From assembly GCF_048820915.1 (NCBI RefSeq), contig NZ_JBMERR010000035.1, positions 1 to 16,571 of the forward strand: 16,571 nt of DNA. The letters are read 5' to 3'. The notes beneath the pieces are model-generated. The model was not told where the DNA came from and searched no databases. It saw only the letters and a program-made list of their open reading frames with translations. The position numbers and the translations under genes were made by a program. Of this stretch, positions 7,732-14,879 are shown piece after piece. The stretch comes from Cribrihabitans_A pelagius (lineage in GTDB: Bacteria; Pseudomonadota; Alphaproteobacteria; Rhodobacterales; Rhodobacteraceae). How positions within the stretch are numbered: position 1 is the stretch's first letter; every line of letters starts with the position of its first letter.

Positions 7732-7748
7732 CCTGATCTCAGGCCGTC
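7722..7748. terminator. Shared hairpin between convergent genes, containing both stop codons
   Basis: GACGGCCTGA (7722-7731) pairs perfectly with TCAGGCCGTC (7739-7748) over a 7-nt loop. The left arm holds the TGA of the small plus-strand ORF and the right arm the TGA of ftsH on the minus strand. Both genes thus end with ACG GCC TGA in mirror image. It has no T-run, so it may act as a bidirectional Rho-assisted terminator or a 3'-end protecting stem. Confidence 0.6.
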
Positions 7749-9580
7749 CGCTCGAGGTCCGGATCGCTTTCAGGCACCAGGTCGTCCTTGTAGACCTGAA
7801 GATCGGCGTCGGTCAGGGTTTCACGCTCCAGCAGATCCCTGGCTGACCTTTCCAGCAATTCCCGGTTTGTCTCCAGAAGCGCATAAACCCGCTCGTACAC
7901 CGCAGCGATTGTTTCGCGCACTGAGGCGTCGATGAGTTCCGCCGTTGTTTCGCTATAGGCGGCCTCGTTTCCGGGCCCATTCCTTCGGCCAAGGAAATCG
8001 GGCTTGGCGTCTTCGTAGCTCACGAAACCCAGTTCTTCATTCATGCCATAGCGCGTGGCCATCGACCGCCCGATATCGGTCGCCTTGGCCAGATCGTCCG
8101 AGGCACCTGTGGACAGATGCCCGAAGATCAGCGCCTCGGCCGCGCGGCCGCCTAGCAGAACGGCAATCTTGTTCTCCAGTTCTTCACGCGTCATCAGAAA
8201 CCGATCCTCTGTCGGGCGCTGGATCGTGTAGCCGAGCGCGCCGATGCCCCGCGGGATGATCGAGACCTTGTGGACCTCGTCCGCGCCCGGCAAGGCCATC
8301 GCGGTCAGCGCGTGCCCCATCTCGTGATAGGCGACGATTTCGCGTTCGCGCGGATTGAGAAGCCGGTTGCGTTTTTCCAGCCCCGCGACGATCCGCTCGA
8401 TGGCATTGGTGAAATCCTCCATCTTGACGTTGCCTGCACCGCGGCGTGTGGCGAGCAGCGCAGCTTCATTGACGAGGTTGGCAAGATCGGCGCCGGAGAA
8501 GCCGGTTGTCAGCGCTGCGATCTCTTCAGGCGAAACCTCCCGCGCGGCCTTGATCTTCTTCATATGCACTTCGAGGATCGCTACGCGTCCGGCACGGTCG
8601 GGCCGGTCGACCAGGACTTGCCGGTCGAAGCGGCCTGCCCGCAACAGGGCCAGGTCGAGGATTTCCGGACGGTTGGTTGCCGCAAGAAGAACCAACCCGC
8701 TGGAGGAATCGAAGCCGTCGAGTTCGGTCAGAAGCTGGTTCAGGGTCTGCTCGCGCTCATCATGGCCGCCGGCACCCGGCGTTGCGCCGCGGGCGCGTCC
8801 GAGCGCGTCGAGCTCATCGACAAATATGATGGCGGGGGCCCTGGCGCGCGCCTGCTCGAAAAGATCACGCACCCGTGCCGCGCCGACACCGACGAACATT
8901 TCCACGAACTCCGACCCAGAAATGGAAAAGAACGGCACACCGGCCTCGCCGGCGACCGCGCGGGCGAGCATCGTCTTGCCCGTCCCCGGCGGGCCGACCA
9001 GCAGCACGCCCTTCGGCATGCGGGCGCCAAGTGCGCCGTAACCTTCGGGGTCCTTCAGGAACTCGACGATTTCCCGAAGTTCGGCTTTCGCCTCATCAAC
9101 GCCCGCGACGTCGTCAAATTGGGTTTTGGTGTCCGTCTCCACATAGACCTTCGCCCGGCTCTTGCCGATGGACATGAAGCCGCCGAAGCCCTGTTTCTCG
9201 GCGAACTTTCGGAACAACAGGAACCAAAGGCCGACGAACACCAGCGCCGGAACGATCCACGACAGAAGTGTACCGAACCATGTGCTCTCGACGGCACCGG
9301 TATAGGTGATGTCGTGATCGCGAAGCAATTCGGCCAGCCCGGGTTCGACACGGGTGGTCACAAATTCCGTCTTGCCGTCTTGTGGGATCGTGAAGGACCC
9401 GGTGATGCGATCAGCGCCGATTACGACGTTGTCGACAAGGTCTTCTTCGACATATTCCTCGAACTGGCTATACGGGATCGCCTCGATCGTTTGTGACCGC
9501 AGCCAAAGGTCCTGCACCAACAGGACACCGAAAAATGCGAGTACGAAATACCACAGATTGATCTTATTCTTCTGGTCCAT
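7739..9580 (-). CDS. ftsH: ATP-dependent zinc metalloprotease FtsH (island copy)
   Basis: 613 residues, ATG at 9580-9578 preceded by GGAAGGAGGTGCAAA. Membrane segments lie at about residues 9-25 and 104-123, with a roughly 75-residue periplasmic part between them. The AAA module follows: Walker A GPPGTGKT (196-203), pore segment FVEMFVGVGA (225-234), Walker B IIFVDE (251-256), and the second region of homology TNRPEILD...RAGRFDR (302-320). The peptidase site is HEMGH (419-423), with a third zinc ligand expected in TGASDD (491-496). FtsH is an inner-membrane hexamer that extracts and degrades misassembled membrane proteins and short-lived regulators. HEMGH instead of the usual HEAGH, and the association with hsp20 genes, point to an accessory paralogue like those in stress-tolerance islands rather than the housekeeping copy. 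It is transcribed away from the hsp20 genes across a shared 366-base upstream region. Codons 10627-9581 in the same frame are antisense to hsp20 genes and are not part of it. Confidence 0.95.
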   Translation of the reverse strand: MDQKNKINLWYFVLAFFGVLLVQDLWLRSQTIEAIPYSQFEEYVEEDLVDNVVIGADRITGSFTIPQDGKTEFVTTRVEPGLAELLRDHDITYTGAVESTWFGTLLSWIVPALVFVGLWFLLFRKFAEKQGFGGFMSIGKSRAKVYVETDTKTQFDDVAGVDEAKAELREIVEFLKDPEGYGALGARMPKGVLLVGPPGTGKTMLARAVAGEAGVPFFSISGSEFVEMFVGVGAARVRDLFEQARARAPAIIFVDELDALGRARGATPGAGGHDEREQTLNQLLTELDGFDSSSGLVLLAATNRPEILDLALLRAGRFDRQVLVDRPDRAGRVAILEVHMKKIKAAREVSPEEIAALTTGFSGADLANLVNEAALLATRRGAGNVKMEDFTNAIERIVAGLEKRNRLLNPREREIVAYHEMGHALTAMALPGADEVHKVSIIPRGIGALGYTIQRPTEDRFLMTREELENKIAVLLGGRAAEALIFGHLSTGASDDLAKATDIGRSMATRYGMNEELGFVSYEDAKPDFLGRRNGPGNEAAYSETTAELIDASVRETIAAVYERVYALLETNRELLERSARDLLERETLTDADLQVYKDDLVPESDPDLERTA

Positions 9581-9946
9581 TTTGCACCTCCTTCCCGGAC
9601 CCTGTTTCCGCGTTGACTGTGATCTGGGGTTGATCTCAAAAAAATTCCAGAGGGGCCTTGACATCAACAATACCCTTTCCAAATCCAATGGTGTCCGGGG
9701 ATGCCGATGGCGGGTCCCCAGGTAGTGGATACGGGCGGCTGGCTCTTTCTGCAGTCGCTGGTCTGATTGCCAGAATAGCGTTGGCGCGGGTTCACTTCCG
9801 CCAATGCAGTGGCGTTGCGTCCCTCCTGCAATCCGCCTCATCGACCTCCCCAGCACCACCGTTACTTCTACGCCATTCTTGCGATGGCCGCGGTTGCACG
9901 CGGTGTCATGAACGGAGTGGCACGAGCAAAAGAAAGGAGGACGAGA
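9581..9946. promoter_or_regulatory. Divergent control region between ftsH and the hsp20 genes
   Basis: 366 bases without a supported gene. It must hold promoters in both directions. On plus, CTTGAC at 9657-9662 with CCAAAT-like sequence 17-18 bases on is a weak sigma-32-type candidate. On minus, TTGATG with a T-rich block (about 9640-9646) some 17 bases further on is a possible promoter for ftsH. A pyrimidine run CGTCCCTCCT (9818-9827) can pair with the hsp20 ribosome binding site. No clear operator (e.g. CIRCE) is seen. Confidence 0.45.
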
Positions 9947-10387
9947 ATGCTTCAAACACGATTTGACCCGTTCGGGGCTGGCGATCCCCTTGCTGAAATG
10001 CGCCGTATGCAGGACGATCTGAACCGCATATTCGACAGCGCGGGCACAGCGCGCCGCGCATCGATCTATCCGCCGGTGAATTTCTGGGCCGGCGAGGACA
10101 GTATCGTCATGACTGCTGAACTCCCCGGTCTCTCGGAAGACAGCATCGAACTGACCGTGCAGGACAGCATGATCTCGCTGCGGGGTGAGTTCACCGATCA
10201 CGACACCGGCGAGGACATTGCCTGGCATCGCCGCGAGCGGCCCAAGGGTAAATTCTCGCGGTCCGTCGAACTGCCGTTCCGCATCGACGCAGATCAGGTC
10301 GATGCGCGGTTCGAACACGGCATCCTGACGGTCGAGATGCAGCGCCCGGAGGACGAAAAACCCAAACGGATCTCGATCAGGCCGTAA
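9947..10387 (+). CDS. Small heat-shock protein Hsp20, first copy
   Basis: 146 residues; ATG 9947 after AGAAAGGAGGACGAGA. A short N-terminal arm (LAEMRRMQDDLNRIF) is followed by an alpha-crystallin domain at about residues 40-133, with ELPGLSEDSIELTV and the end-motif FEHGILTVEM. The C-terminal ISI (142-144) is the I-x-I anchor that docks into neighbouring dimers of the oligomer. Such proteins hold unfolding proteins in the cytoplasm without ATP and hand them to DnaK/ClpB. It is the first of three hsp20 genes in a row, with 25- and 27-base gaps. The three differ clearly in sequence and arm length, so they are not recent duplicates. The frame is open upstream to 9809, but the strong ribosome binding site fixes the start. 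Confidence 0.93.
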   Translation: MLQTRFDPFGAGDPLAEMRRMQDDLNRIFDSAGTARRASIYPPVNFWAGEDSIVMTAELPGLSEDSIELTVQDSMISLRGEFTDHDTGEDIAWHRRERPKGKFSRSVELPFRIDADQVDARFEHGILTVEMQRPEDEKPKRISIRP

Positions 10388-10412
10388 GCAAGCCTTCAGA
10401 AAGGAGGATAAC

Positions 10413-10814
10413 ATGGCACAGGAACTGACAACCCAAGGCGGACGCGGCATCAGCACCCGAAACGGGGCCGATAATCCCGCCGGGCGGGTCTTCACCCCGG
10501 CTGTCGACATCTTCGAGAAAGAGGATGCGACGGTGATCCTCGCGGACATGCCGGGTGTTGCTCCCGAAGACGTGGACATCACCCTTGAGCGCCAGGTGCT
10601 TACCCTGACGGGCCGGGTGACACGCAACGCGCCGGAAGGATATCGCCGCCTGTCATCGGAATATCGGGAAGGCGGCTACAGCCGGGTCTTCACCCTGTCC
10701 GACGCCGTCGATCAGGACAAGATCAACGCCGATTTTAAGAACGGCGTTCTGCGGCTCGAACTGCCGCGGGCGGCAGAGGCGAAACCGCGGAAGATCACGG
10801 TCAAGACCGCTTAA
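10413..10814 (+). CDS. Small heat-shock protein Hsp20, second copy
   Basis: 133 residues; ATG 10413 after AGAAAGGAGGATAAC. The alpha-crystallin domain is at about 27-118: DMPGVAPEDVDITL, YREGGYSRVFTL, and FKNGVLRLELP. The C-terminal ITV (128-130) is the anchor motif. The N-terminal arm (about 26 residues, Gly/Asn-rich) is very short. This may limit assembly to small oligomers or to hetero-oligomers with its neighbours (inference). It belongs to the Hsp20 branch with YREGxYSRxFTL, unlike the first and third copies. CCTTCAGAAAGG just before the start could form a 4-bp hairpin touching the ribosome binding site. Confidence 0.93.
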   Translation: MAQELTTQGGRGISTRNGADNPAGRVFTPAVDIFEKEDATVILADMPGVAPEDVDITLERQVLTLTGRVTRNAPEGYRRLSSEYREGGYSRVFTLSDAVDQDKINADFKNGVLRLELPRAAEAKPRKITVKTA

Positions 10815-10841
10815 CCCAACACGCGAAAGGAGAATGAAACC

Positions 10842-11351
10842 ATGCAGATCAGCGATCTCATTCCCTGGGGTCGTGACAAGGACAAGACCCCGGAACACGA
10901 AGGCTCGACCTCGAACAACCCCCTCGCGACCTTGCAGCGCGACATCAACAGCGTCTTTGAGAATTTCTGGCAGCGTGTCGAGACTGGATGGAACGGTCGA
11001 ATGAACCCGATCGGCACCTTCGGGCCGAGCACGGATGTCGCAGAAACCGACGACAGCGTTGAAATCGCCATCGAGCTGCCCGGCATGGCCGAAGACGACA
11101 TCGAAGTCTCGGTCTCCGGCGAAGCGATGACGATACGCGGTGAGAAAAAGGCCGCGCGCGAGGAGAAGCGCAAAGGCGTATATATGGCCGAACGTTCCTA
11201 TGGAGCCTTCTACCGTACGATCCCGCTGCCGCCGGGAGTCGACGCTGACAAAGCCGAAGCGCAGTTCAAGCGCGGCGTGCTGACGGTGACGCTCCCCAAG
11301 TCAGACGAGGCACAGGCGCGGATCAAGCGGATTCCCGTGAAAGGAGCGTGA
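10842..11351 (+). CDS. Small heat-shock protein Hsp20, third copy
   Basis: 169 residues; ATG 10842 after CGAAAGGAGAATGAAACC. The N-terminal arm is longer than in the other two (MQISDLIPWG, then LQRDINSVFENFW). The alpha-crystallin domain is at about 62-152: ELPGMAEDDIEVSV, ERSYGAFYRTIPLPPGVD, FKRGVLTVTLPK. The anchor is IPV (164-166). The domain carries a charged loop, KKAAREEKRKG. This Hsp20 type, with ERSYGxFxRxIxLP, is the one most widespread in stress islands and plant-like class I proteins. It ends the hsp20 trio, and a stem-loop follows 8 bases after the stop. Confidence 0.94.
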   Translation: MQISDLIPWGRDKDKTPEHEGSTSNNPLATLQRDINSVFENFWQRVETGWNGRMNPIGTFGPSTDVAETDDSVEIAIELPGMAEDDIEVSVSGEAMTIRGEKKAAREEKRKGVYMAERSYGAFYRTIPLPPGVDADKAEAQFKRGVLTVTLPKSDEAQARIKRIPVKGA

Positions 11352-11358
11352 CCCACTT

Positions 11359-11381
11359 GGCGATCGGGGCGCCCGGTCGCC
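11359..11381 (+). terminator. Stem-loop after the hsp20 trio
   Basis: GGCGATCGGG (11359-11368) pairs with CCCGGTCGCC (11372-11381) over a 3-nt loop; 10 pairs including one G-T. No T-run follows. It may be a partial terminator or a processing/protecting stem that separates hsp20 mRNA from the downstream genes. Confidence 0.5.
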
Positions 11382-11395
11382 ATATCCGAATGACT

Positions 11396-11438
11396 TTTCA
11401 CAAAGTGAAATCCGGTGCCGGGGAGCACATTTCCCCGG
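11396..11438. promoter_or_regulatory. Two further inverted repeats before the small unknown gene
   Basis: TTTCAC-AAA-GTGAAA (11396-11410) is a perfect 6-bp palindrome that could be an operator. CCGGGGA (11418-11424) pairs with TCCCCGG (11432-11438). Together with the stem at 11359 they fill the 126-base gap between the third hsp20 and the next start. Function is not known. Confidence 0.35.
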
Positions 11439-11477
11439 GGAAACTGGACCATCGACAGACGGAGAAAGGAGGGCCCG

Positions 11478-11801
11478 ATGTCTGTTTCTGGCAAACTTAA
11501 GCCGGCTGCGGGCGGGGCGGCTCTGCTCACAGCCATGGGTGCCGCAGGTCTCGCCGGGGATTTGAGCGGCGAGGTGTCGGCTCAGGCCGATGCCGCGGTC
11601 GAAAATGCCGTTCAGGATGAGCATCCCGAATTGGCAGAGGCGCCCGGATACGGGACAAAAGACGGCTTCGCCGAGCTTCGCGAAGATCTGGAACGGCTCG
11701 ATGCGCAAATCGGAGCTGAGGAGGATGCCGGCGGTATCCTCGGCACGATCGGTGAGAGTTTCGCCAAGTTCAAGGAACGGTTCTTCACCTCGGAGACCTG
11801 A
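11478..11801 (+). CDS. Small unknown protein, possibly exported
   Basis: 107 residues; ATG 11478 after GAGAAAGGAGGGCCCG. I do not recognise a family. The N-terminus (about 1-37) has Lys residues, a small hydrophobic Ala/Gly/Leu stretch (GGAALLTAMGAAGLAG), and a plausible signal-peptidase site at VSAQA-DAAV, so it may be a periplasmic protein. The rest is acidic and helical in character, with a likely coiled part FAELREDLERLDAQIG (about 66-81), a Gly hinge, and an amphipathic tail SFAKFKERFF. It sits between cytoplasmic hsp20s and the periplasmic Deg protease, which suggests envelope stress. No catalytic motif is visible. The gene is supported by its ribosome binding site and packing in the operon. 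Confidence 0.65.
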   Translation: MSVSGKLKPAAGGAALLTAMGAAGLAGDLSGEVSAQADAAVENAVQDEHPELAEAPGYGTKDGFAELREDLERLDAQIGAEEDAGGILGTIGESFAKFKERFFTSET

Positions 11802-11803
11802 TG

Positions 11804-11868
11804 CCGGCCGGCCACTTGCTGCCCCGAAACTGCCCCTCGCGGGCATGTGGCCGGGGTCGTCCGGCCAC
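11804..11868 (+). promoter_or_regulatory. Three-armed alternative stem-loop region before the Deg protease gene
   Basis: GTGGCCGG (11847-11854) can pair perfectly either with CCGGCCAC at 11861-11868 (6-nt loop) or with CCGGCCAC at 11808-11815 upstream. The same arm thus has two identical, mutually exclusive partners within the 96-base gap before the next gene. This could be an attenuator or temperature-responsive leader, or only a stable spacer structure. Confidence 0.4.
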
Positions 11869-11897
11869 GGAGTTCACCGAAATAAGGAGACAGGAAA

Positions 11898-13301
11898 ATG
11901 CCCGCACTCATTTCTCTTCTCACCCGCACATTGGCGGCGCTTTTTGTTGTTACCCTGACTATTGCCGCGCCAGCCGCCTCGCAAACGGCTGATGCACCGG
12001 TCTTCCGGAATTCCGAAGGCTTGCCGACGCTGGCACCGCTTCTGGCCGAGGTGACGCCGGCGGTCGTGAACATCTCCGTGGAAAGCCGCCAGACGGCTGA
12101 ATTGAACCCGCTCTTCAACGATCCGTTCTTCAGACGGTTCTTCGACATGCCCCCGACGCCTCAGCAACCTCAGCCGCGCCGGCAAATGAGCGCGGGATCG
12201 GGTGTGATTGTAGATGCGGAGGAAGGTTACGTGCTGACCAATCATCACGTCATCGAGAACGGTGATCGGATCATCGTGACTTTGAAGGACCGCCGCCAGT
12301 TTGACGCCGAATTGATCGGCAGTGACGCGGGAACGGATATCGCGCTGTTGCGGATCGAAGCGGAGAGCATCAAAGCCCTCGATCTGGGCGACAGCGACAG
12401 GCTGGAGGTTGGCGACTACGTGCTCGCAATCGGCAATCCGTTTGGCCTCGGCCAAACCGTGACCTCGGGCATCGTCAGCGCCTTGGGTCGCAGCGGTCTT
12501 AACGTCGACGGCTACGAGGACTTCATTCAGACCGACGCCTCGATCAACCCCGGCAATTCCGGTGGCGCGCTGATCACGCTCGACGGCCGCCTCATCGGTA
12601 TCAACACGGCGATCATCGCCCCTTCGGGCGGGAATGTGGGCATTGGGTTTTCGGTGCCGTCGAACATGGCGCAGGCGGTCATGGACCAGCTGATCGAATT
12701 CGGTGAGGTCCGCCGCGGGCGCCTGGGCATCATCGTCCAGGACTTCACTCCAGACCTGGCAGATGCGCTTGGAAGCGAAGCAGGCGTAGGCGCTGTCGTC
12801 ACACAGGTCGAACCGGACAGTGCCGCGGAAGCGGCGGGGTTGCAGGCCGGGGATCTGATCGTCTCGGTCGACGGCCGGCCCGTCTCGGGCTCTGCCGATC
12901 TGCGCAGCCAAATCGGTCTGCGCCGGATCGGCAGCGTTGTCGAACTCGAGGTCATCCGCGATGGCGAAACGCTGGCCATCGAAGCGACGCTGCGCGACGC
13001 TGGACCCGCGGCCGCGGCGGCCGGTGACCGCGTGCTCGACCGTCTTTCGGGAGCTGAGCTGCGCGAATTGCAGCCGGGTGACCCGTTTTACGGCAACCTC
13101 AACGGTGTGGTTGTCGCGAGGCTGGACCCCGGCAGCCAGGCCGCGCGATCCGGGCTGGAAGCTGGCGACATCATCCTGGCCGTCAACCGCGTGCCCGTCG
13201 CGTCGCTGAGCGACCTGCGTCAACATCTGGCCCGTGTCGACGGGGTGCTGGCGCTCACGGTGCAACGCGGGTCCGCGCGGATTTTCCTTGTGATGCGGTA
13301 A
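11898..13301 (+). CDS. degP: Deg/HtrA-type periplasmic serine protease with two PDZ domains
   Basis: 467 residues; ATG 11898 after AATAAGGAGACAGGAAA. It begins with a signal peptide of about 28 residues (hydrophobic 10-24, then APAASQT). The trypsin-like domain has His117 in TNHHV, Asp147 in GTDIAL and Ser221 in NPGNSGG, the full catalytic triad. A Q/P-rich LA-type loop lies near 63-95. Two PDZ domains follow at about 274-365 and 385-465, with GRLGI, GLQAGDLIVSVDG and GLEAGDIILAVN. This architecture and length fit DegP/DegQ, which degrade or chaperone misfolded periplasmic and outer-membrane proteins. DegP versus DegQ cannot be separated by eye; degP is used because that is the usual name in stress-tolerance islands. 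It is preceded by structured DNA and followed 29 bases later by grpE. Confidence 0.94.
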   Translation: MPALISLLTRTLAALFVVTLTIAAPAASQTADAPVFRNSEGLPTLAPLLAEVTPAVVNISVESRQTAELNPLFNDPFFRRFFDMPPTPQQPQPRRQMSAGSGVIVDAEEGYVLTNHHVIENGDRIIVTLKDRRQFDAELIGSDAGTDIALLRIEAESIKALDLGDSDRLEVGDYVLAIGNPFGLGQTVTSGIVSALGRSGLNVDGYEDFIQTDASINPGNSGGALITLDGRLIGINTAIIAPSGGNVGIGFSVPSNMAQAVMDQLIEFGEVRRGRLGIIVQDFTPDLADALGSEAGVGAVVTQVEPDSAAEAAGLQAGDLIVSVDGRPVSGSADLRSQIGLRRIGSVVELEVIRDGETLAIEATLRDAGPAAAAAGDRVLDRLSGAELRELQPGDPFYGNLNGVVVARLDPGSQAARSGLEAGDIILAVNRVPVASLSDLRQHLARVDGVLALTVQRGSARIFLVMR

Positions 13302-13330
13302 AGCCGTACTGCGCCGGAAAGGAGGATGAG

Positions 13331-13933
13331 ATGGCAAAGGAAGAGCTGAAAACGGAAGAACAAATAGTGACGACCGCAGCCGGTGCGCAGCCGCTTCGCG
13401 CCGCTGAAGATCCGGTCAAACCGGCTGGAGGTGATGCAGCACCAGACACCGGCGCTGAGATCAGCCAGCTGACCGACAAGTGGAAACGGGCCTTGGCGGA
13501 CGCAGAAAACGCGCGAAAGTGCGCGAGTGCGGCCCGTTTGGAGGGGCGTGAACACGGTATTGCCGTCGCGGTCGAGGCACTGGCCCCCGCGCTCGATGCG
13601 CTATCCCTCGGTATCGAAGCCGCGCATAAAGATCCGGAGGCCGGTGATCCCAGGAGTGTGGCCCATCTCGAAGGGCTGCGGAACATCCGCACCGCCTTCG
13701 AGACCGGCCTGAAGGCCCTCGGTGTCACAACGATCGCCGCCGAGGACGTGGCCTTCGATCCGAACCAGAACGAAGCGATTGGGACGCTGGAAAGCGGGAA
13801 CACGAATCCCGGGCGGGTCTTGTCACTGCATCGGCCCGGGTTCGCCATCGGCCAGCGACTGATCCGGCCGGCCCGGGTGACGGTGAGCGCTTCGCCCTCG
13901 GGCCGCGGCTCCGGGGGAAAAGAGGAGGACTAA
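13331..13933 (+). CDS. grpE: GrpE nucleotide-exchange factor (divergent copy)
   Basis: 200 residues; ATG 13331 after GAAAGGAGGATGAG. A long N-terminal helix region (about 43-75, with WKRALADAENARK) is followed by the four-helix part (VEALAPALDALSLGIE) and then the beta-wing: GVTTIAAEDVAFDPNQNEAI and RPGFAIGQRLIRPARVTV (about 131-186). GrpE dimers release ADP from DnaK and act as thermosensor of the DnaK cycle. The usual NxxRR of the long helix is NARK here and the C-terminus has a Ser/Gly-rich tail, so it is divergent from housekeeping GrpE. No dnaK lies in the window, so it would have to work with the chromosomal DnaK. Its stop lies 3 bases before the htpX ATG, and its final codons contain the htpX ribosome binding site. 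Confidence 0.92.
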   Translation: MAKEELKTEEQIVTTAAGAQPLRAAEDPVKPAGGDAAPDTGAEISQLTDKWKRALADAENARKCASAARLEGREHGIAVAVEALAPALDALSLGIEAAHKDPEAGDPRSVAHLEGLRNIRTAFETGLKALGVTTIAAEDVAFDPNQNEAIGTLESGNTNPGRVLSLHRPGFAIGQRLIRPARVTVSASPSGRGSGGKEED

Positions 13934-13936
13934 GTC

Positions 13937-14863
13937 ATGCTGCGGCTTGCGCTCTTCCTTGGGACGAACCTCGCGATCCTCGTCGTTCTGTCGCTGACGT
14001 TCCGGCTGTTGGGGATCGACGGTTTGCTTCAGGCAAACGGTGTCGATCTGGATCTTCAGGCGCTTTTGATATTCTCCGGCGTCATCGGATTCTCGGGGTC
14101 GCTGATTTCGCTTGTCTTGTCGAAGACAATGGCCAAGGCAAGCATGGGGGTACGGGTGATCGCCACGCCGCGGACCGCCACCGAACGCTGGTTGGTCGGA
14201 ACGGTCCACGCCCAAGCCGATGCGGCCGGGATCGGCCGTCCCGAGGTCGGAATTTTCGATCACCCTTCGCCGAATGCCTTTGCCACCGGTTGGAACCGGA
14301 ATGAGGCGCTGATCGCCGTCAGCACCGGTCTGCTGGAGACCATGAGCAAAGGCGAAGTCGAGGCGGTTCTGGGCCACGAAGTCAGCCACGCCGCCAACGG
14401 TGACATGGTTACGCTGGCGCTCATCCAGGGTGTCGTGAACACCTTCGTTATTTTCCTGTCGCGGCTGATCGGGTTCCTGGTCGACCGTCTTGTGCTGCGC
14501 ATCGAACGCGGCCACGGGCCGGGTTTCTGGATCGTGTCGCTGGTCGCCGAGGTCATCCTTGGCTTCCTCGCCATGGCGATCGTCATGTGGTTCTCGCGCT
14601 GGCGCGAGTTCCGCGCCGATGAAGGTGGCGCTCAGCTCGCCGGCCGGCAAAACATGATCGCCGCGCTGGATCGGTTGCGGCGCGTGCCGACGGCGCAACC
14701 CTTGCCGGACGAGATGCGCGCGTTAGCTTTCGACGCGGGCGCGATGCAGGCGATCTTCGCCAGCCACCCGCCATTGGAGAAGCGGATCGCTGCACTGAGA
14801 GGCGGCGCGGCACACAGCCGCAAAAGGCCTTTGCCTCACAGCCGCAGCTCCATCCGCAGGTAA
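13937..14863 (+). CDS. htpX: Membrane zinc metalloprotease HtpX (M48B)
   Basis: 308 residues; ATG 13937, with GAGGAGG supplied by the end of grpE. Hydrophobic segments lie at about 4-24 and 42-62 (N-terminal pair), 160-180 and 198-220. The M48 motif HEVSH (147-151) and the third ligand Glu224 in REFRADEGGA form the zinc site. SPNAFATGW and the final ASHPPLEKRIAAL are standard for HtpX. It works in the inner membrane with FtsH, cutting cytoplasmic loops of misfolded membrane proteins. The last 20 or so residues are basic and Ser/Arg-rich and not typical. htpX/M48 genes are also part of known stress-tolerance loci. Confidence 0.94.
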   Translation: MLRLALFLGTNLAILVVLSLTFRLLGIDGLLQANGVDLDLQALLIFSGVIGFSGSLISLVLSKTMAKASMGVRVIATPRTATERWLVGTVHAQADAAGIGRPEVGIFDHPSPNAFATGWNRNEALIAVSTGLLETMSKGEVEAVLGHEVSHAANGDMVTLALIQGVVNTFVIFLSRLIGFLVDRLVLRIERGHGPGFWIVSLVAEVILGFLAMAIVMWFSRWREFRADEGGAQLAGRQNMIAALDRLRRVPTAQPLPDEMRALAFDAGAMQAIFASHPPLEKRIAALRGGAAHSRKRPLPHSRSSIRR

Positions 14864-14879
14864 GAGCGGGGAGCATTGC

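Noticed and set aside
9618..9670. TTGATCTCAA and TTGACATCAA as FNR-type sites
   Set aside because: The half-sites are TTGAT-like, but the spacing is wrong for TTGAT-N4-ATCAA.
9581..10627. In-frame 349-codon N-terminal extension of ftsH
   Set aside because: It runs antisense through two hsp20 genes. The strong ribosome binding site and standard FtsH N-terminus at 9580 fix the start.
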